Assembly (NCBI GenBank): GCA_013151275.1
Contig: JAADIP010000109.1
Location: 1-34,044 of the forward strand
Length of the DNA: 34,044 nt
Origin: Calditrichota bacterium
GTDB taxonomy: Bacteria; Calditrichota; Calditrichia; Calditrichales; Calditrichaceae
Direction: 5' to 3'
In this document: positions 8,415 to 17,254 of the stretch, piece after piece
How the letters are laid out: each line of letters opens with the position of its first letter
Numbering within the stretch: position 1 is the stretch's first letter
Notes under the pieces: model-generated
Databases searched by the model: none
What the model was told of the DNA's origin: nothing
The model's input: only the letters and a program-made list of their open reading frames with translations
Made by a program: the position numbers and the translations under genes

Positions 8415-10037
8415 CTAATTTTGTGTTTTACCTTCCTGTTTTTTCATTTTTAACAGAGCCTCCGCCTCGCCAAAATGGCTCAGGGCGGCGGAAAATTGAT
8501 TGTCATTTTGCAATAAAACACGATAAAATTCCGACATACTCCAAAAATGCCTCGCTAATTCCGCTTTAAGCCGATTTTTCAGAAAGGCTTTCTGCTCTCT
8601 GAGCGCTTTAAGGGGAATAGTAATGTTGTGCTTCCGCGCGATTTGCTTTAATGTTTTAAGCATGGCGTCGGAAACCTGAAATCGTTTGTAGAACATATCA
8701 AAATCCATCTTCCAGTAGCCCAGATCCGGAGCCCATTTTTCAACAGTTTCAAAAAACGCCCTCTTCTCCAGCAATTGCACAATCCATTGCGCGGACTTTA
8801 ACGGATTAATGTATTCAACAATAATATCGGGTTTAATTCCCCCGCCGCCGTAAACCTTGCGACCTTTACTGGTGTAATAGACAGGCGAATCGTTCGTGCT
8901 GTCGGATGATTCGTATTTTGAACTATCTTCCCACAATTCGGTGTAGTATTTTTGCCTCGATATGTTCTTGTAAGGTCTTTGAATTAAGCGACCGCTGGGA
9001 GTGTAATACTTGGAAACAGTCAACCGGATACGCGAACCGTCGGGCAATTCGAATTCATTTTGCACCAGTCCCTTCCCGAAACTCGTTGTGCCGATTAACA
9101 GACCCCGATCATAATCCTGAATGGCTCCAGCCACAATTTCCGATGCACTGGCGCTGCCGTGATTAATCAACAGAATCAAAGGATAGTCCCTGACCTTTCC
9201 TTCTCTGAGCTCGGCGGTATAAAAACTTTCGTTAAACGCTTTTAATTTGCCGCGCGTAAAAACAACCAATTTATTTCCGTTAATAAATTTGCCCACAACC
9301 TTAACCGCCTGCCTTAACAAACCGCCTCCGTTGTCGCGCAGATCGAATATTAAACGTTTCATCCCGCGGGATTCCATATCCTGAAGCGCGTCTTCCAATT
9401 CGTTATCCGTTGTCTGGGCAAAACGATTAATCCAGACATAACCGGTAATCGAATCGATCATGAAATAGGTGTTAATAGTAGTTATCGGAATTTCATCCCG
9501 TTCCAGCTTTACGTCAAAAGGTTTATCCAAGCCCGATCTCTGTATGGTTACCGTTACCGTGGTGCCTTTAGGACCTTTCAATTTTCGGGGAACTTCATCC
9601 ACAGAGATTTTATGGGTGGATTCTCCTTCGATTTTTATGATTTTATCCCCGGACTGCAAACCGGCTCTGTCGGAAGGAGAACCGGGAATAACCGAAATCA
9701 CCGTCGGATAACCTTCAACAATATCAAACTGAATGCCGATACCCTGATAACGCCCCTCAAAACTTTCTTCGGTCTGTTTTACCTCTTTCCTGCTGAGATA
9801 AATGGAATGGGGATCGAGCGTTTGCAGCGCGCCTTTTATGGCTTCATCCGTGGTCGCCTTCCAGCTCACTGAATCCACATAATAGCGGTTGATATAGTCG
9901 AGAACCGTTGCGACCTTATGTTTGCTTTGACTGACCGGCGAAAGTTCGTTATAAAACAGCGTCTTGTAATTCGTCTGAACAAAAAACAGAATAACCAGAG
10001 CAATTAAAATTATCAGATATTTAAAACGTTTATCCAT
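8415..10037 (-). CDS. ctpA: C-terminal processing protease, S41 family (CtpA/Prc-like)
   Basis: A serine protease that trims periplasmic or secreted proteins from their C-termini. Domains seen: an N-terminal membrane anchor (about 7-21), an N-terminal helical part with YINRYYVDSVSW, a PDZ domain at about 85-175 (YQGIGIQF, PGSPSDRAGL), and the S41 catalytic core with FDLRDNGGG at 231-239, NHGSASASE at 292-300 (Ser297 as nucleophile) and SFGKG at 319-323 (Lys322 as base, 25 residues on). A C-terminal region of about 120 helical residues follows. Length 540. It starts 14 bases after the GH57 gene, as the likely last gene of that unit. Confidence 0.93.
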   Translation of the reverse strand: MDKRFKYLIILIALVILFFVQTNYKTLFYNELSPVSQSKHKVATVLDYINRYYVDSVSWKATTDEAIKGALQTLDPHSIYLSRKEVKQTEESFEGRYQGIGIQFDIVEGYPTVISVIPGSPSDRAGLQSGDKIIKIEGESTHKISVDEVPRKLKGPKGTTVTVTIQRSGLDKPFDVKLERDEIPITTINTYFMIDSITGYVWINRFAQTTDNELEDALQDMESRGMKRLIFDLRDNGGGLLRQAVKVVGKFINGNKLVVFTRGKLKAFNESFYTAELREGKVRDYPLILLINHGSASASEIVAGAIQDYDRGLLIGTTSFGKGLVQNEFELPDGSRIRLTVSKYYTPSGRLIQRPYKNISRQKYYTELWEDSSKYESSDSTNDSPVYYTSKGRKVYGGGGIKPDIIVEYINPLKSAQWIVQLLEKRAFFETVEKWAPDLGYWKMDFDMFYKRFQVSDAMLKTLKQIARKHNITIPLKALREQKAFLKNRLKAELARHFWSMSEFYRVLLQNDNQFSAALSHFGEAEALLKMKKQEGKTQN

Positions 10038-10051
10038 AATAAAAAGTCTTA

Positions 10052-12196
10052 CTAAATTGATTGTACTACTTGTTTTACTGTAAAACGGAATTTTTCGTTC
10101 AATTCCACTTTATACACCATCAACACCGCCGAACTTTGATAAACCCGCTCGAATCCGCTTTCCGAAAGCGAAATCGTTTCCACGGGTAAGCGCCAGACGG
10201 CGTCAGCCTGCTCGCTGAAAAGATTAACATCTATTTTCAGATACTCGTCCTTTAATCCTATCATTTTCGCCGCGGGCAGTATTCCGATGGAATTCAGATA
10301 CGAAGGATTCAATCGCCCGTTCTCATCGTAGTAATATCGGTCTTCCGCCTGCCCCGCCTGAAGACCGAAGTTAAATTCAACGGCAAACAAAAAATTCAGC
10401 AGTTGCGAAGAATGGTTGATTAATTCGTAATCGATCTGTATTTCGGCTTTTTCGTGAAAAACGGTGACGCGTTTATGCAGTTCAACCTCGTAACGATTTC
10501 CGTCAAGATTTAACTCGCCTTTTCGCCGAAAATCGAGAATTGTGCTCACGGAATTCTGCTGCGAATTTTCCAGATCATAAGGTTGATTCACAAAATCGGC
10601 TAATTCCGCGAACTCGCCGTCAGCAAAATTTTCGATGGCGCAATTCAGCGGCAAAAAATGATCGATCAATGAGCGGCGTTCATATAAATCGTAATGAAGG
10701 CGGCTCATCAAGTCTCTCTCTTTGGTGAGAATCAGGTCATGAATACTGGCTGTTTCTCCGGAATTACCCTGTTCGTAATCGCCGACAAAAACAGCGTGTT
10801 TCAATTTTTCATGATAGCCTTCCGGACGCCTTGTCATGGTGTCAAGCAGATTTTTGCCCGCCGGTTTAAAGTCGTACTCAAACAGAATAGCGCCTTTATC
10901 GGGCTTAAAATAGGCGTCGTGCACGGCTGTTTCTATCAATATTTCTTCCTGTCCGTCAATATCAAAATCGGTTTTCTCCAGTTTCGGCAGATCGCGATGC
11001 TTATCCAGAATTTTTTCGGCATCGATCAGGTTGTTAAAAATGGCATACCGAAGATGGCTCAAATAAAGTCCGCCGAACACTCCGTGCCAGTAGGGGCAAT
11101 TACACTGCGCCGCCCACAAGTGATCGAGAGCCTTCTGATATTCTTCCTTTTCGGGAATGGAATGTTCTCTGAGTAAACGGCTTAAACGCAGCATTTTTTT
11201 ATGCATTATATTCACTTCGGGATATTTGCTCATAAAATTACGCCAGAATCCGCCGCGCACAAAAATTCCGTAATGGTCCAACAGATTCTGGTCTCTCAGA
11301 ATGTGTTCGAATTTTTCGTATTCTTTGTAAGTGGGAGGAAACAAAGCCCATTGCATCATTTCGGCATAAGAAGCGGTGGGCAAATAGACATTGCCGACGG
11401 GTTTCAGTGAATCAAGTGCTTCGGAAAAGTGAACCAATTCAATCCAGTCGCTGTTTTCTTCCAGAACACTAAAAAAGTTTTCGAGCCAGCCGTCTTCGTA
11501 CACATGGCGGTAGGTGTTCGGCCAAACGCCGAATTTTTCTCCGTCATCGGCAAACACAATTAAATTATTGCCCTCTTCGTCCGCCATTTCCCGCAAAACC
11601 TCGATTGTTTTCTGAGGCTCCTGAAAAGGGATGGTGTAGCGCAGCATTTTATTGATCGGAAAAAGAGCCACGGAGTTTCCCATGTCTTCGGTCAAAAAAT
11701 ATCCCGTCAAATCTTCGTCGCGCAAGCCGGCATATTTAAAATGGGTGTCGTCTAAAATTGTGTATTTGATATTCGCCCTGTTCAGCGGCGTAGGCAGGGT
11801 GGGCTCCCAAACCCTTTCCGCCAGCCACATCCCTTTGGGATCATAATCAAATAATGTCCGAACCCGTTCGCTTAATTTATTGATCTGTCCGATCTGATCT
11901 TCTTCGGGAATGACAGAAATGATCGGTTCGTAATAAGCGCCGCTCATCACTTCCAACTGTCCTTTAGCCGTCATGTCTTTGATCAATTCCAAAAGGTCCG
12001 GATGATTTTCTTCCAGCCAGTCAATCAAAATTCCCGTAAAATGAATGGAAATTTTTACGGACGGATGATTTTTTAAAACCTGCAAAAAGGGTAAATAACT
12101 TTTTTGATAGGCTTCTTCAAACACAAAGTCAAAATTTCCGATGGGCTGATGATTATGTATTCCAAAGGCAAACTTTATTTTTTTCATTGAATTCAT
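10052..12196 (-). CDS. GH57 glycoside hydrolase, probable 4-alpha-glucanotransferase/alpha-amylase
   Basis: Acts on alpha-1,4-glucans such as glycogen or maltodextrin. All five GH57 motifs are visible: HNHQP (14-18), the GAYYEPI region (86-92), WLAERVWEP (124-132, nucleophile Glu127), FADDGEKFGVWP (215-226, acid/base Asp218) and ASYAEMMQW (275-283). The spacing matches the Thermococcus litoralis glucanotransferase type (Glu123/Asp214). The C-terminal half is a long beta-rich region as in those enzymes (DUF1925/DUF1926). Length 714. Two starts are possible, ATG at 12196 or 12187: AGGAG lies 2 or 11 bases ahead, so neither spacing is ideal. No signal peptide, so cytosolic. Confidence 0.92.
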   Translation of the reverse strand: MNSMKKIKFAFGIHNHQPIGNFDFVFEEAYQKSYLPFLQVLKNHPSVKISIHFTGILIDWLEENHPDLLELIKDMTAKGQLEVMSGAYYEPIISVIPEEDQIGQINKLSERVRTLFDYDPKGMWLAERVWEPTLPTPLNRANIKYTILDDTHFKYAGLRDEDLTGYFLTEDMGNSVALFPINKMLRYTIPFQEPQKTIEVLREMADEEGNNLIVFADDGEKFGVWPNTYRHVYEDGWLENFFSVLEENSDWIELVHFSEALDSLKPVGNVYLPTASYAEMMQWALFPPTYKEYEKFEHILRDQNLLDHYGIFVRGGFWRNFMSKYPEVNIMHKKMLRLSRLLREHSIPEKEEYQKALDHLWAAQCNCPYWHGVFGGLYLSHLRYAIFNNLIDAEKILDKHRDLPKLEKTDFDIDGQEEILIETAVHDAYFKPDKGAILFEYDFKPAGKNLLDTMTRRPEGYHEKLKHAVFVGDYEQGNSGETASIHDLILTKERDLMSRLHYDLYERRSLIDHFLPLNCAIENFADGEFAELADFVNQPYDLENSQQNSVSTILDFRRKGELNLDGNRYEVELHKRVTVFHEKAEIQIDYELINHSSQLLNFLFAVEFNFGLQAGQAEDRYYYDENGRLNPSYLNSIGILPAAKMIGLKDEYLKIDVNLFSEQADAVWRLPVETISLSESGFERVYQSSAVLMVYKVELNEKFRFTVKQVVQSI

Positions 12197-12218
12197 ATCT
12201 CCTGCTGATAATTAGTAA

Positions 12219-13070
12219 TCATTTATTCAGAAAGAACTTGTAACCGATCAATTTATAAATTAGCCGCGCCACAGTAAACTGGGGTGAATGAAATCCGTTA
12301 ATCGGACTAAATTCGACGACGTCAACTCCAATTACGTTTTTGGCGGAAAACAGTTCACGCAAAAAACGCAAAGTTTCATTCCAAAAAAAGCCGCCGGGTT
12401 CCGGGGTGCCGGTGGCGGGGATTAATGACGGATCAAAAAAATCGACATCAATGGTCAAATAAACGTTGTCCTTTAAAGTCGAAATCAATTCAACCGGTAA
12501 ACAATCGACCGTTTGATGCGCAAAAACAGTTTTTAATTTTCGGTCTTTGATTAACCGAGCCTCTTCAGCGCATAAGGCGCGAACGCCTAATTGTAAAATT
12601 TCGGGCGTTAATTCCAGAATGCGGCGCATAACACAGGCGTGAGAATACTTCGAATTCTGATACGAATCGCGTAAATCGGCGTGCGCGTCTAACTGCACCA
12701 CAGATAAATCCGCCATGTTCCGATGAAATGCGCGAAACAGCGGATAGCTGACAGAGTGTTCGCCTCCGATCGAAACAATAAATTTTTCATCTTTCAAAAG
12801 CTTTGAAGCAATTTCGGTGATTTCGGCGAAATCGTTCTCTGTCTCTCCCTTGAAAACGGGCGCGGGACAGGTAAAAATTCCCGCTTTAAAAGGTTCTTCT
12901 TCCAATTCTTCGTCATACAATTCCAGATGCGGCGATGCCGCAAGAATCGCATCGGGTCCGTTGACGGTTCCCTTGCCAAAGCTGGTTGTTTTTTCGAACG
13001 GAACCGGCAAAATTACGACGCCCGCCTTATCATAAGAATATTCGGGAATTTCACCTTCCAAAAAAAGCAT
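12219..13070 (-). CDS. speB: Agmatinase (ureohydrolase)
   Basis: Hydrolyses agmatine to putrescine and urea with a binuclear manganese centre. The metal ligands are all present: GGEHS (His105), DAHADLRD (Asp128, His130, Asp132) and TIDVDFFDPS (Asp208, Asp210). The substrate loop carries GTPEPGG, typical of agmatinases. The length of 283 is standard. It lies 30 bases after the arginine decarboxylase gene, so the pair forms a complete arginine to agmatine to putrescine route. Arginase or formimidoylglutamase activity is less likely given that neighbour. Confidence 0.93.
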   Translation of the reverse strand: MLFLEGEIPEYSYDKAGVVILPVPFEKTTSFGKGTVNGPDAILAASPHLELYDEELEEEPFKAGIFTCPAPVFKGETENDFAEITEIASKLLKDEKFIVSIGGEHSVSYPLFRAFHRNMADLSVVQLDAHADLRDSYQNSKYSHACVMRRILELTPEILQLGVRALCAEEARLIKDRKLKTVFAHQTVDCLPVELISTLKDNVYLTIDVDFFDPSLIPATGTPEPGGFFWNETLRFLRELFSAKNVIGVDVVEFSPINGFHSPQFTVARLIYKLIGYKFFLNK

Positions 13071-13100
13071 TTTTCAATTCTTCCGCTGTTTCTCCGTTTT

Positions 13101-13646
13101 TCAGGGTAATAAAATTGCAGCCGCAAAAACGGTTGTCCAAAAGCCGCGCTGGTCTCCCTTTGCATATTGAGTAATATTCTGCGTGCCCACAATTTTGCCC
13201 GAAATATGCCAGATATTTCTCTTTTCGTCCCAGCTTAAATCGGAATCGAACTCCACGCCCAAAATGGTTGCTAACATTTCCGCCGCTAAATCTTCAGCGT
13301 ATTCCCCCGCTTCTTCTTCGGTTTCTCCGTAGCCCTTGTGTTCCGACAGGTAACCGTAAGCATTTCGATCTTTAGGTATTGCCAACCCGATCGAAGCGGT
13401 GATTAAACGTCCCGGCTCATTGGTCGCATTTCTGCTGTAAACAGCATGAACAATCTGCCCGGGTCTTAATTGCCTTAATCCTTCTTCTCTGCCGATTAAT
13501 TCGCAGCCCGGCGGATAAATACTCGAAACCGATACTAAATTAAAGGGACCCACGCCCGCGTTTCTTAAAGCCATTTCAAAACTTGTTAATTGCTCTTTAC
13601 TTATACCGACGCCTCTGGTCAAGAAAATTTTTCTGGGTACATACAA
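13101..13646 (-). CDS. pdaD: Pyruvoyl-dependent arginine decarboxylase
   Basis: Decarboxylates arginine to agmatine using a pyruvoyl group made by self-cleavage, instead of pyridoxal phosphate. The cleavage site VSSIYPPGC is visible, with the serine pair at 41-42 expected to split into beta and alpha chains. The later KGYGETEEEAGEYAE segment is also characteristic of the family. Length 181, full for the archaeal/chlamydial-type enzyme. It starts with TTG, supported by GGAGGA nine bases upstream; no in-frame ATG fits. The ribosome-binding site lies in the end of the metallopeptidase gene, two bases away. Confidence 0.93.
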   Translation of the reverse strand: MYVPRKIFLTRGVGISKEQLTSFEMALRNAGVGPFNLVSVSSIYPPGCELIGREEGLRQLRPGQIVHAVYSRNATNEPGRLITASIGLAIPKDRNAYGYLSEHKGYGETEEEAGEYAEDLAAEMLATILGVEFDSDLSWDEKRNIWHISGKIVGTQNITQYAKGDQRGFWTTVFAAAILLP

Positions 13647-13648
13647 TT

Positions 13649-14593
13649 CTATAGTCCTCCATCAATTTGGTCATCCGGTTCGACCTCTTGTTCTTCCAAT
13701 TCTCTGATTTTTTTCTTATTCTTCAAATATACTATAATTACGGCGATAATAAATAAAATTCCTATAGCCGCAAAAAGCCACTGTTCAAATTTTAATAAGA
13801 CAAGCCAGCGATAGCGTTTGTAAATGTATTCGTTCCATTGAATCTCAAAGTCCAGAAAATCGAATCCGTAAATTTTTTTAAACGCCCTGTAAAAGGTATG
13901 ATTTTCCGCCATATAGCTCAGCAGGTCATGCAGTTTTGCCCGCCCGTACCGGTCAACAAGAAAAACAACGGCGCTTTGCGCCTGTATATAAGCCAGACGC
14001 GCCCGGATGTAATCCAAATGCGCCAACGTGTCAATTGCCGTAAAGTCCAGCACTCTTTTTTGCACAATGGCGTCAGCCAGCAGAATTTTTTTATCAAAAC
14101 TTAAAGTCCCTTCGCTAAAATATTCCGCCAGTCCTTCGTTAAGCCAGGTGGGAATTGTTCTTCCCCTGGTGTAATCAAAAACAAGGACGTGTACGATTTC
14201 GTGCAATAAAATCTGAGGGCTCTTTTTGATCTGATCGGCGTTTGCCAATTTTAAAACAATCGACCGCTCTTCCGGCATGGCAATAGCCTGGCTCCATTCA
14301 GGGATTTGATTTCTGAAATATTTCCGGAATTCCGTCTCGGATTTGATGATCAGAACCGTTACAGGGGAATCCGATGAACGGGTAAAAAATTTTTCGATGT
14401 TCTTTAAGGGCGTTTCAATTTTATCCATCAGCCGTTGCACAAGCAGGCTATCCTGTTTTTTAAAATAAAATATGAAATCGCCCCGAACTTTTTTATGCAA
14501 ATCGCCCGCGTTTGTCAAAGAACAAATCAACAAAATTTGGAAAGTTGCGAATATAAATATTTTAATAAACTTTGCCAAATTTAAATCACCCAT
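13649..14593 (-). CDS. Membrane-anchored gluzincin metallopeptidase (peptidase MA-like)
   Basis: A predicted extracytoplasmic zinc protease of 314 residues. Seen: an N-terminal signal sequence (about 8-29, ending near TNAG), the zinc motif HEIVH at 131-135 with catalytic Glu132, and WLNEGLAEYFSEG at 150-162 giving the third ligand Glu153. A C-terminal transmembrane helix (about 267-286) is followed by a charged tail. This layout matches the peptidase MA-like family. The substrate is unknown. It is the first gene of the unit with pdaD, speB, GH57 and ctpA. Sharing that unit with another periplasmic protease is notable, but no joint function can be claimed. Confidence 0.82.
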   Translation of the reverse strand: MGDLNLAKFIKIFIFATFQILLICSLTNAGDLHKKVRGDFIFYFKKQDSLLVQRLMDKIETPLKNIEKFFTRSSDSPVTVLIIKSETEFRKYFRNQIPEWSQAIAMPEERSIVLKLANADQIKKSPQILLHEIVHVLVFDYTRGRTIPTWLNEGLAEYFSEGTLSFDKKILLADAIVQKRVLDFTAIDTLAHLDYIRARLAYIQAQSAVVFLVDRYGRAKLHDLLSYMAENHTFYRAFKKIYGFDFLDFEIQWNEYIYKRYRWLVLLKFEQWLFAAIGILFIIAVIIVYLKNKKKIRELEEQEVEPDDQIDGGL

Positions 14594-14661
14594 TATTTGT
14601 TTTCGTTAGCTGTATAAAAAATATTAACGGATTAACGAGTCCGGCTGCGGAGCAAATTTTA

Positions 14662-15972
14662 TTACAGCGTCATATTTTTGTAAGTAACGCGTTCATCCAC
14701 TCTGCTTAAAAGAATAAGTCCCGTTAAAAAGAATAACAGCAAAGAGAGAATCGCGTAACGTTGATTGCCGGTAATTGTCGAAACCACTCCGAACAGCAAA
14801 GGTCCGAGGATAGAAGAAAACTTGCCCATCAGGGCATAAAACCCGTAAAATTCCGCTTCCATTCCGTTCGGGATCAAGCGTCCCATTAAAGCCCGGCTTG
14901 CCGACTGCGAAGAACCCATGGCGATTCCGGCGATTAAGCCCACAATATAAAATGTGACCACGTCATAAGCCACAAACGCGCCCATGGTTACAATAATCCA
15001 AAGACAAAGAGTGATAATAATCGTCTTTTTCGGACCGAATTTATCCGTTAAATACCCGAACACATACGAGCCGGAAATTGCCGACGACTGTACAATGGCA
15101 AAAAACTGGATTACTTCGCGCACGGTAAATCCGAGCGTTGTGCTGGCAAAAATCCCGCTGAAATAAATGACCGTATTAACCCCGTCGATGTAAATAAAAT
15201 AAGCGAGTAAAAATTTGGTGATTTCCGGGAAGTCGCGCACTCGTTTGAGCGTTTGGACGGTTCGCTGATAGCCTGCCTTAATGTAGTTTTTATTGGTATC
15301 GGTTTCGTAAACTATTTTTTCCTTAACAAGGGTAAAAAAAGGTATGGAAAATGTCAGGAAAAAAAGCGCCGCCCAGACAAAAGTCGGTCGTACCAAAGAC
15401 AGATCGTTTAAAGCAAAAGCTTCCGAGGCATAAGGCAGGGCAATTAAAAGCGAAATTAAAGAGCCCACATAACCGACGGCAAATCCGTAACCCGAAATTT
15501 TACCGATATTTTCCGGACGCGATATCTGCGGTAAAAAGCCGTTGTAAAAAACAAGGGCTCCTTCAAAGCCCAAATTACCGATAATAAACAGCAAAAGCCC
15601 TTGTACAATCATACCCGGTTTTAAAAAATAGAGGGAAGCCGTTGCCAGAATACAAACGATTGTGTAAACAAATAAAAAATATTTTTTGCGGTTACTGTAA
15701 TCGGCGATAGCGCCCATAACGGGAGAGCTGAGAGCCACGATTGCCATTGAAACCGAACCGCCCAAACCCCATAAAAAATCTCCCGGATTTCTCGCCCAGC
15801 TTCCGAACGAAACGGTAAAATCGGAAACGATATATTCTTTGAAGTAAATCGCGTAAACCACCGTAATCACGATCACGCTATACGAAGTATTGGCGAAATC
15901 ATACAAAGTCCAGGCAAAAATTTCTTTCCGGACGCGATGACGTTCTTTTTTGTTTTGAACCTCGTCGTTAAT
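14662..15972 (-). CDS. MFS transporter, UMF1/Atg22-like, with probable non-standard start
   Basis: A multi-pass inner-membrane transporter. From the TTG at 15906 the protein is 414 residues with about 12 hydrophobic segments, and the MGAIADYSNRKK loop is typical of major facilitators. The segment FAWTLYDFANTSY is the family's conserved N-terminus, but the TTG cuts it after FAWT and has no Shine-Dalgarno sequence. The frame stays open to a TGA at 15996-15994, with no ATG, GTG or TTG in between. CAGGGAGA lies 10 bases ahead of an ATT at 15972, which would give MNDEVQNKKERHRVRKEIFAW and is my preferred start. The substrate is unknown. Confidence 0.85.
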   Translation of the reverse strand: MNDEVQNKKERHRVRKEIFAWTLYDFANTSYSVIVITVVYAIYFKEYIVSDFTVSFGSWARNPGDFLWGLGGSVSMAIVALSSPVMGAIADYSNRKKYFLFVYTIVCILATASLYFLKPGMIVQGLLLFIIGNLGFEGALVFYNGFLPQISRPENIGKISGYGFAVGYVGSLISLLIALPYASEAFALNDLSLVRPTFVWAALFFLTFSIPFFTLVKEKIVYETDTNKNYIKAGYQRTVQTLKRVRDFPEITKFLLAYFIYIDGVNTVIYFSGIFASTTLGFTVREVIQFFAIVQSSAISGSYVFGYLTDKFGPKKTIIITLCLWIIVTMGAFVAYDVVTFYIVGLIAGIAMGSSQSASRALMGRLIPNGMEAEFYGFYALMGKFSSILGPLLFGVVSTITGNQRYAILSLLLFFLTGLILLSRVDERVTYKNMTL

Positions 15973-16000
15973 AGTTTTTAATCTCCCTGTGTTTCAACGC

Positions 16001-16037
16001 AAAAAAAATACCTTCCCCCGTTAAAAGAGAAGGTATT
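16001..16037 (-). terminator. Rho-independent terminator after the MglA cluster
   Basis: On the minus strand AATACCTTC (16037-16029) pairs perfectly over nine bases with GAAGGTATT (16015-16007), and T residues follow (complement of the A-run at 16001-16006). It marks the 3' end of the eight-gene signalling cluster and separates it from the transporter gene. Confidence 0.88.
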
Positions 16038-16072
16038 AAAAATACGCAAAATTTGTTTAGATTAAAAACTTT

Positions 16073-16657
16073 TCAGAGCTGATCCTGAACGCGCCTTACA
16101 ACAAGGTTGATTACGGCTTTTAAAGTGTCGAACACGCCGTCTCCGCGAACAGCGACGGCTTCGAAATAGGGGACATTGAAAAAGTTAAGGCGTCTTTGCA
16201 GAGCTTCCACCGGTTCGACGCCGGGCAGGTCGCGTTTATTGTATTGAACAACCCAGGGAAAATTTTCCAGAGAATGACCTTCTTGTTTTAAATTTTCCTC
16301 GAGATCGAGCAGGGTCTCGATATTTGCTTCCATTCGATGGGGTTGAGAATCAGCGACAAAAACAATACCGTCAACGCCGTTTAAGATAACTTTTCGGCTT
16401 GAGGCGTAATACACCTGTCCCGGAACAGTATAAAGATTGAACTTGGGTTTTTTCCCTTTGATACGCCCCACTTCGATTTGCATAAAATCGAAGAAAATGG
16501 TCCGATCCTCTTTGGTTTTTAATGAAACCAGTTCGCCTTTCAAAGAGGGGTCTAACTTGGAGTGGATATATTCCAGATTGGTAGTTTTGCCACTCATCCC
16601 TGGACCATAATAAACTATTTTTAGATTAATTTCCTGTAATGCCCAGTTAATAAACAT
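16073..16657 (-). CDS. mglA: MglA-type small Ras-like GTPase
   Basis: A single-domain cytosolic GTPase of 194 residues in the bacterial MglA group, known for switching cell polarity and motility in Myxococcus and Thermus. Seen: P-loop GPGMSGKT at 18-25, the effector region around KTKEDRTIFFDF, a switch II with TVPGQ at 77-81 instead of the Ras DTAGQ form, and the guanine-specificity motif NKRD at 140-143. All are hallmarks of MglA. AGGAAC lies ahead of the ATG. The adjacent Roadblock gene 59 bases upstream is the expected MglB-like partner. Last gene of the cluster. Confidence 0.9.
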   Translation of the reverse strand: MFINWALQEINLKIVYYGPGMSGKTTNLEYIHSKLDPSLKGELVSLKTKEDRTIFFDFMQIEVGRIKGKKPKFNLYTVPGQVYYASSRKVILNGVDGIVFVADSQPHRMEANIETLLDLEENLKQEGHSLENFPWVVQYNKRDLPGVEPVEALQRRLNFFNVPYFEAVAVRGDGVFDTLKAVINLVVRRVQDQL

Positions 16658-16716
16658 CCTGTTCCTCTTTAGTTATAGTCAACTTCTACCACATTGATTA
16701 TTTTAAAAAATGTGAA

Positions 16717-17229
16717 TTATTTAAACGCGTCGTCAAGGGCGTCGCCCAACAGCGAACTGAAATCGGAATCGATCATCTTTTCCTTGGATTCGCTTTCATC
16801 GGCTGTTTCTTTTAACGCCTGCAGCAGGTCTTCGATAGCTTTTTTGGTGTAAATTCGGATGAGCCCTAAGGTAACGCTGACGTCAAAAACCACTACAAGG
16901 AAAAAATTATCGCCGACATTGGAAAGATAAACGTTGCGTTTTTCACCCTCGTGAAACAGCAACTTAAATTTTGCTTCTTCGCCTACCAGTTTCGCCATTT
17001 CGGATGTGGCGGCAAAGTCGCTTGCAGCCAAAGCGGAAAGAACCGTAGTATTCATATCCTCCGTATTCCCCCGCTGGCTGATTAACTGCCCGCTCATATC
17101 CGCAAAAAGGATGGCAGAAGCTTTTGTTTTGGTGGCAAGCTCAGACAATACTTTCGTTATTGCCTCGTATTGGTTACCGTTCAAGATAACCTGTCGGCTC
17201 CCATCTTTTAATTTACGTTTTTGTACCAT
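16717..17229 (-). CDS. Roadblock/LC7-domain protein, MglB-like
   Basis: Predicted cytosolic regulator of the neighbouring MglA GTPase; MglB homologues form homodimers that act as GTPase-activating proteins. The Roadblock fold spans about residues 17-135: a helix (YEAITKVLSELATKTKA), strands ASAILFADMSGQLISQRG, a helical segment with SALAASDFAATSEMAKL, and strands ending in FDVSVTLGLIRIYTKKA. An acidic C-terminal tail follows and ends in DALDDAFK. Length 170, longer than minimal MglB. AGAGGA precedes the ATG. Co-directional with mglA. Confidence 0.85.
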   Translation of the reverse strand: MVQKRKLKDGSRQVILNGNQYEAITKVLSELATKTKASAILFADMSGQLISQRGNTEDMNTTVLSALAASDFAATSEMAKLVGEEAKFKLLFHEGEKRNVYLSNVGDNFFLVVVFDVSVTLGLIRIYTKKAIEDLLQALKETADESESKEKMIDSDFSSLLGDALDDAFK

Positions 17230-17254
17230 GGTTCTATCCTCTTGGTAAATTAAT

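Noticed and set aside
7904-8569. 221-codon plus-strand frame across exbB and the end of ctpA
   Set aside because: It spans two well-supported genes and the exbB promoter region on the other strand, and has no ribosome-binding site.
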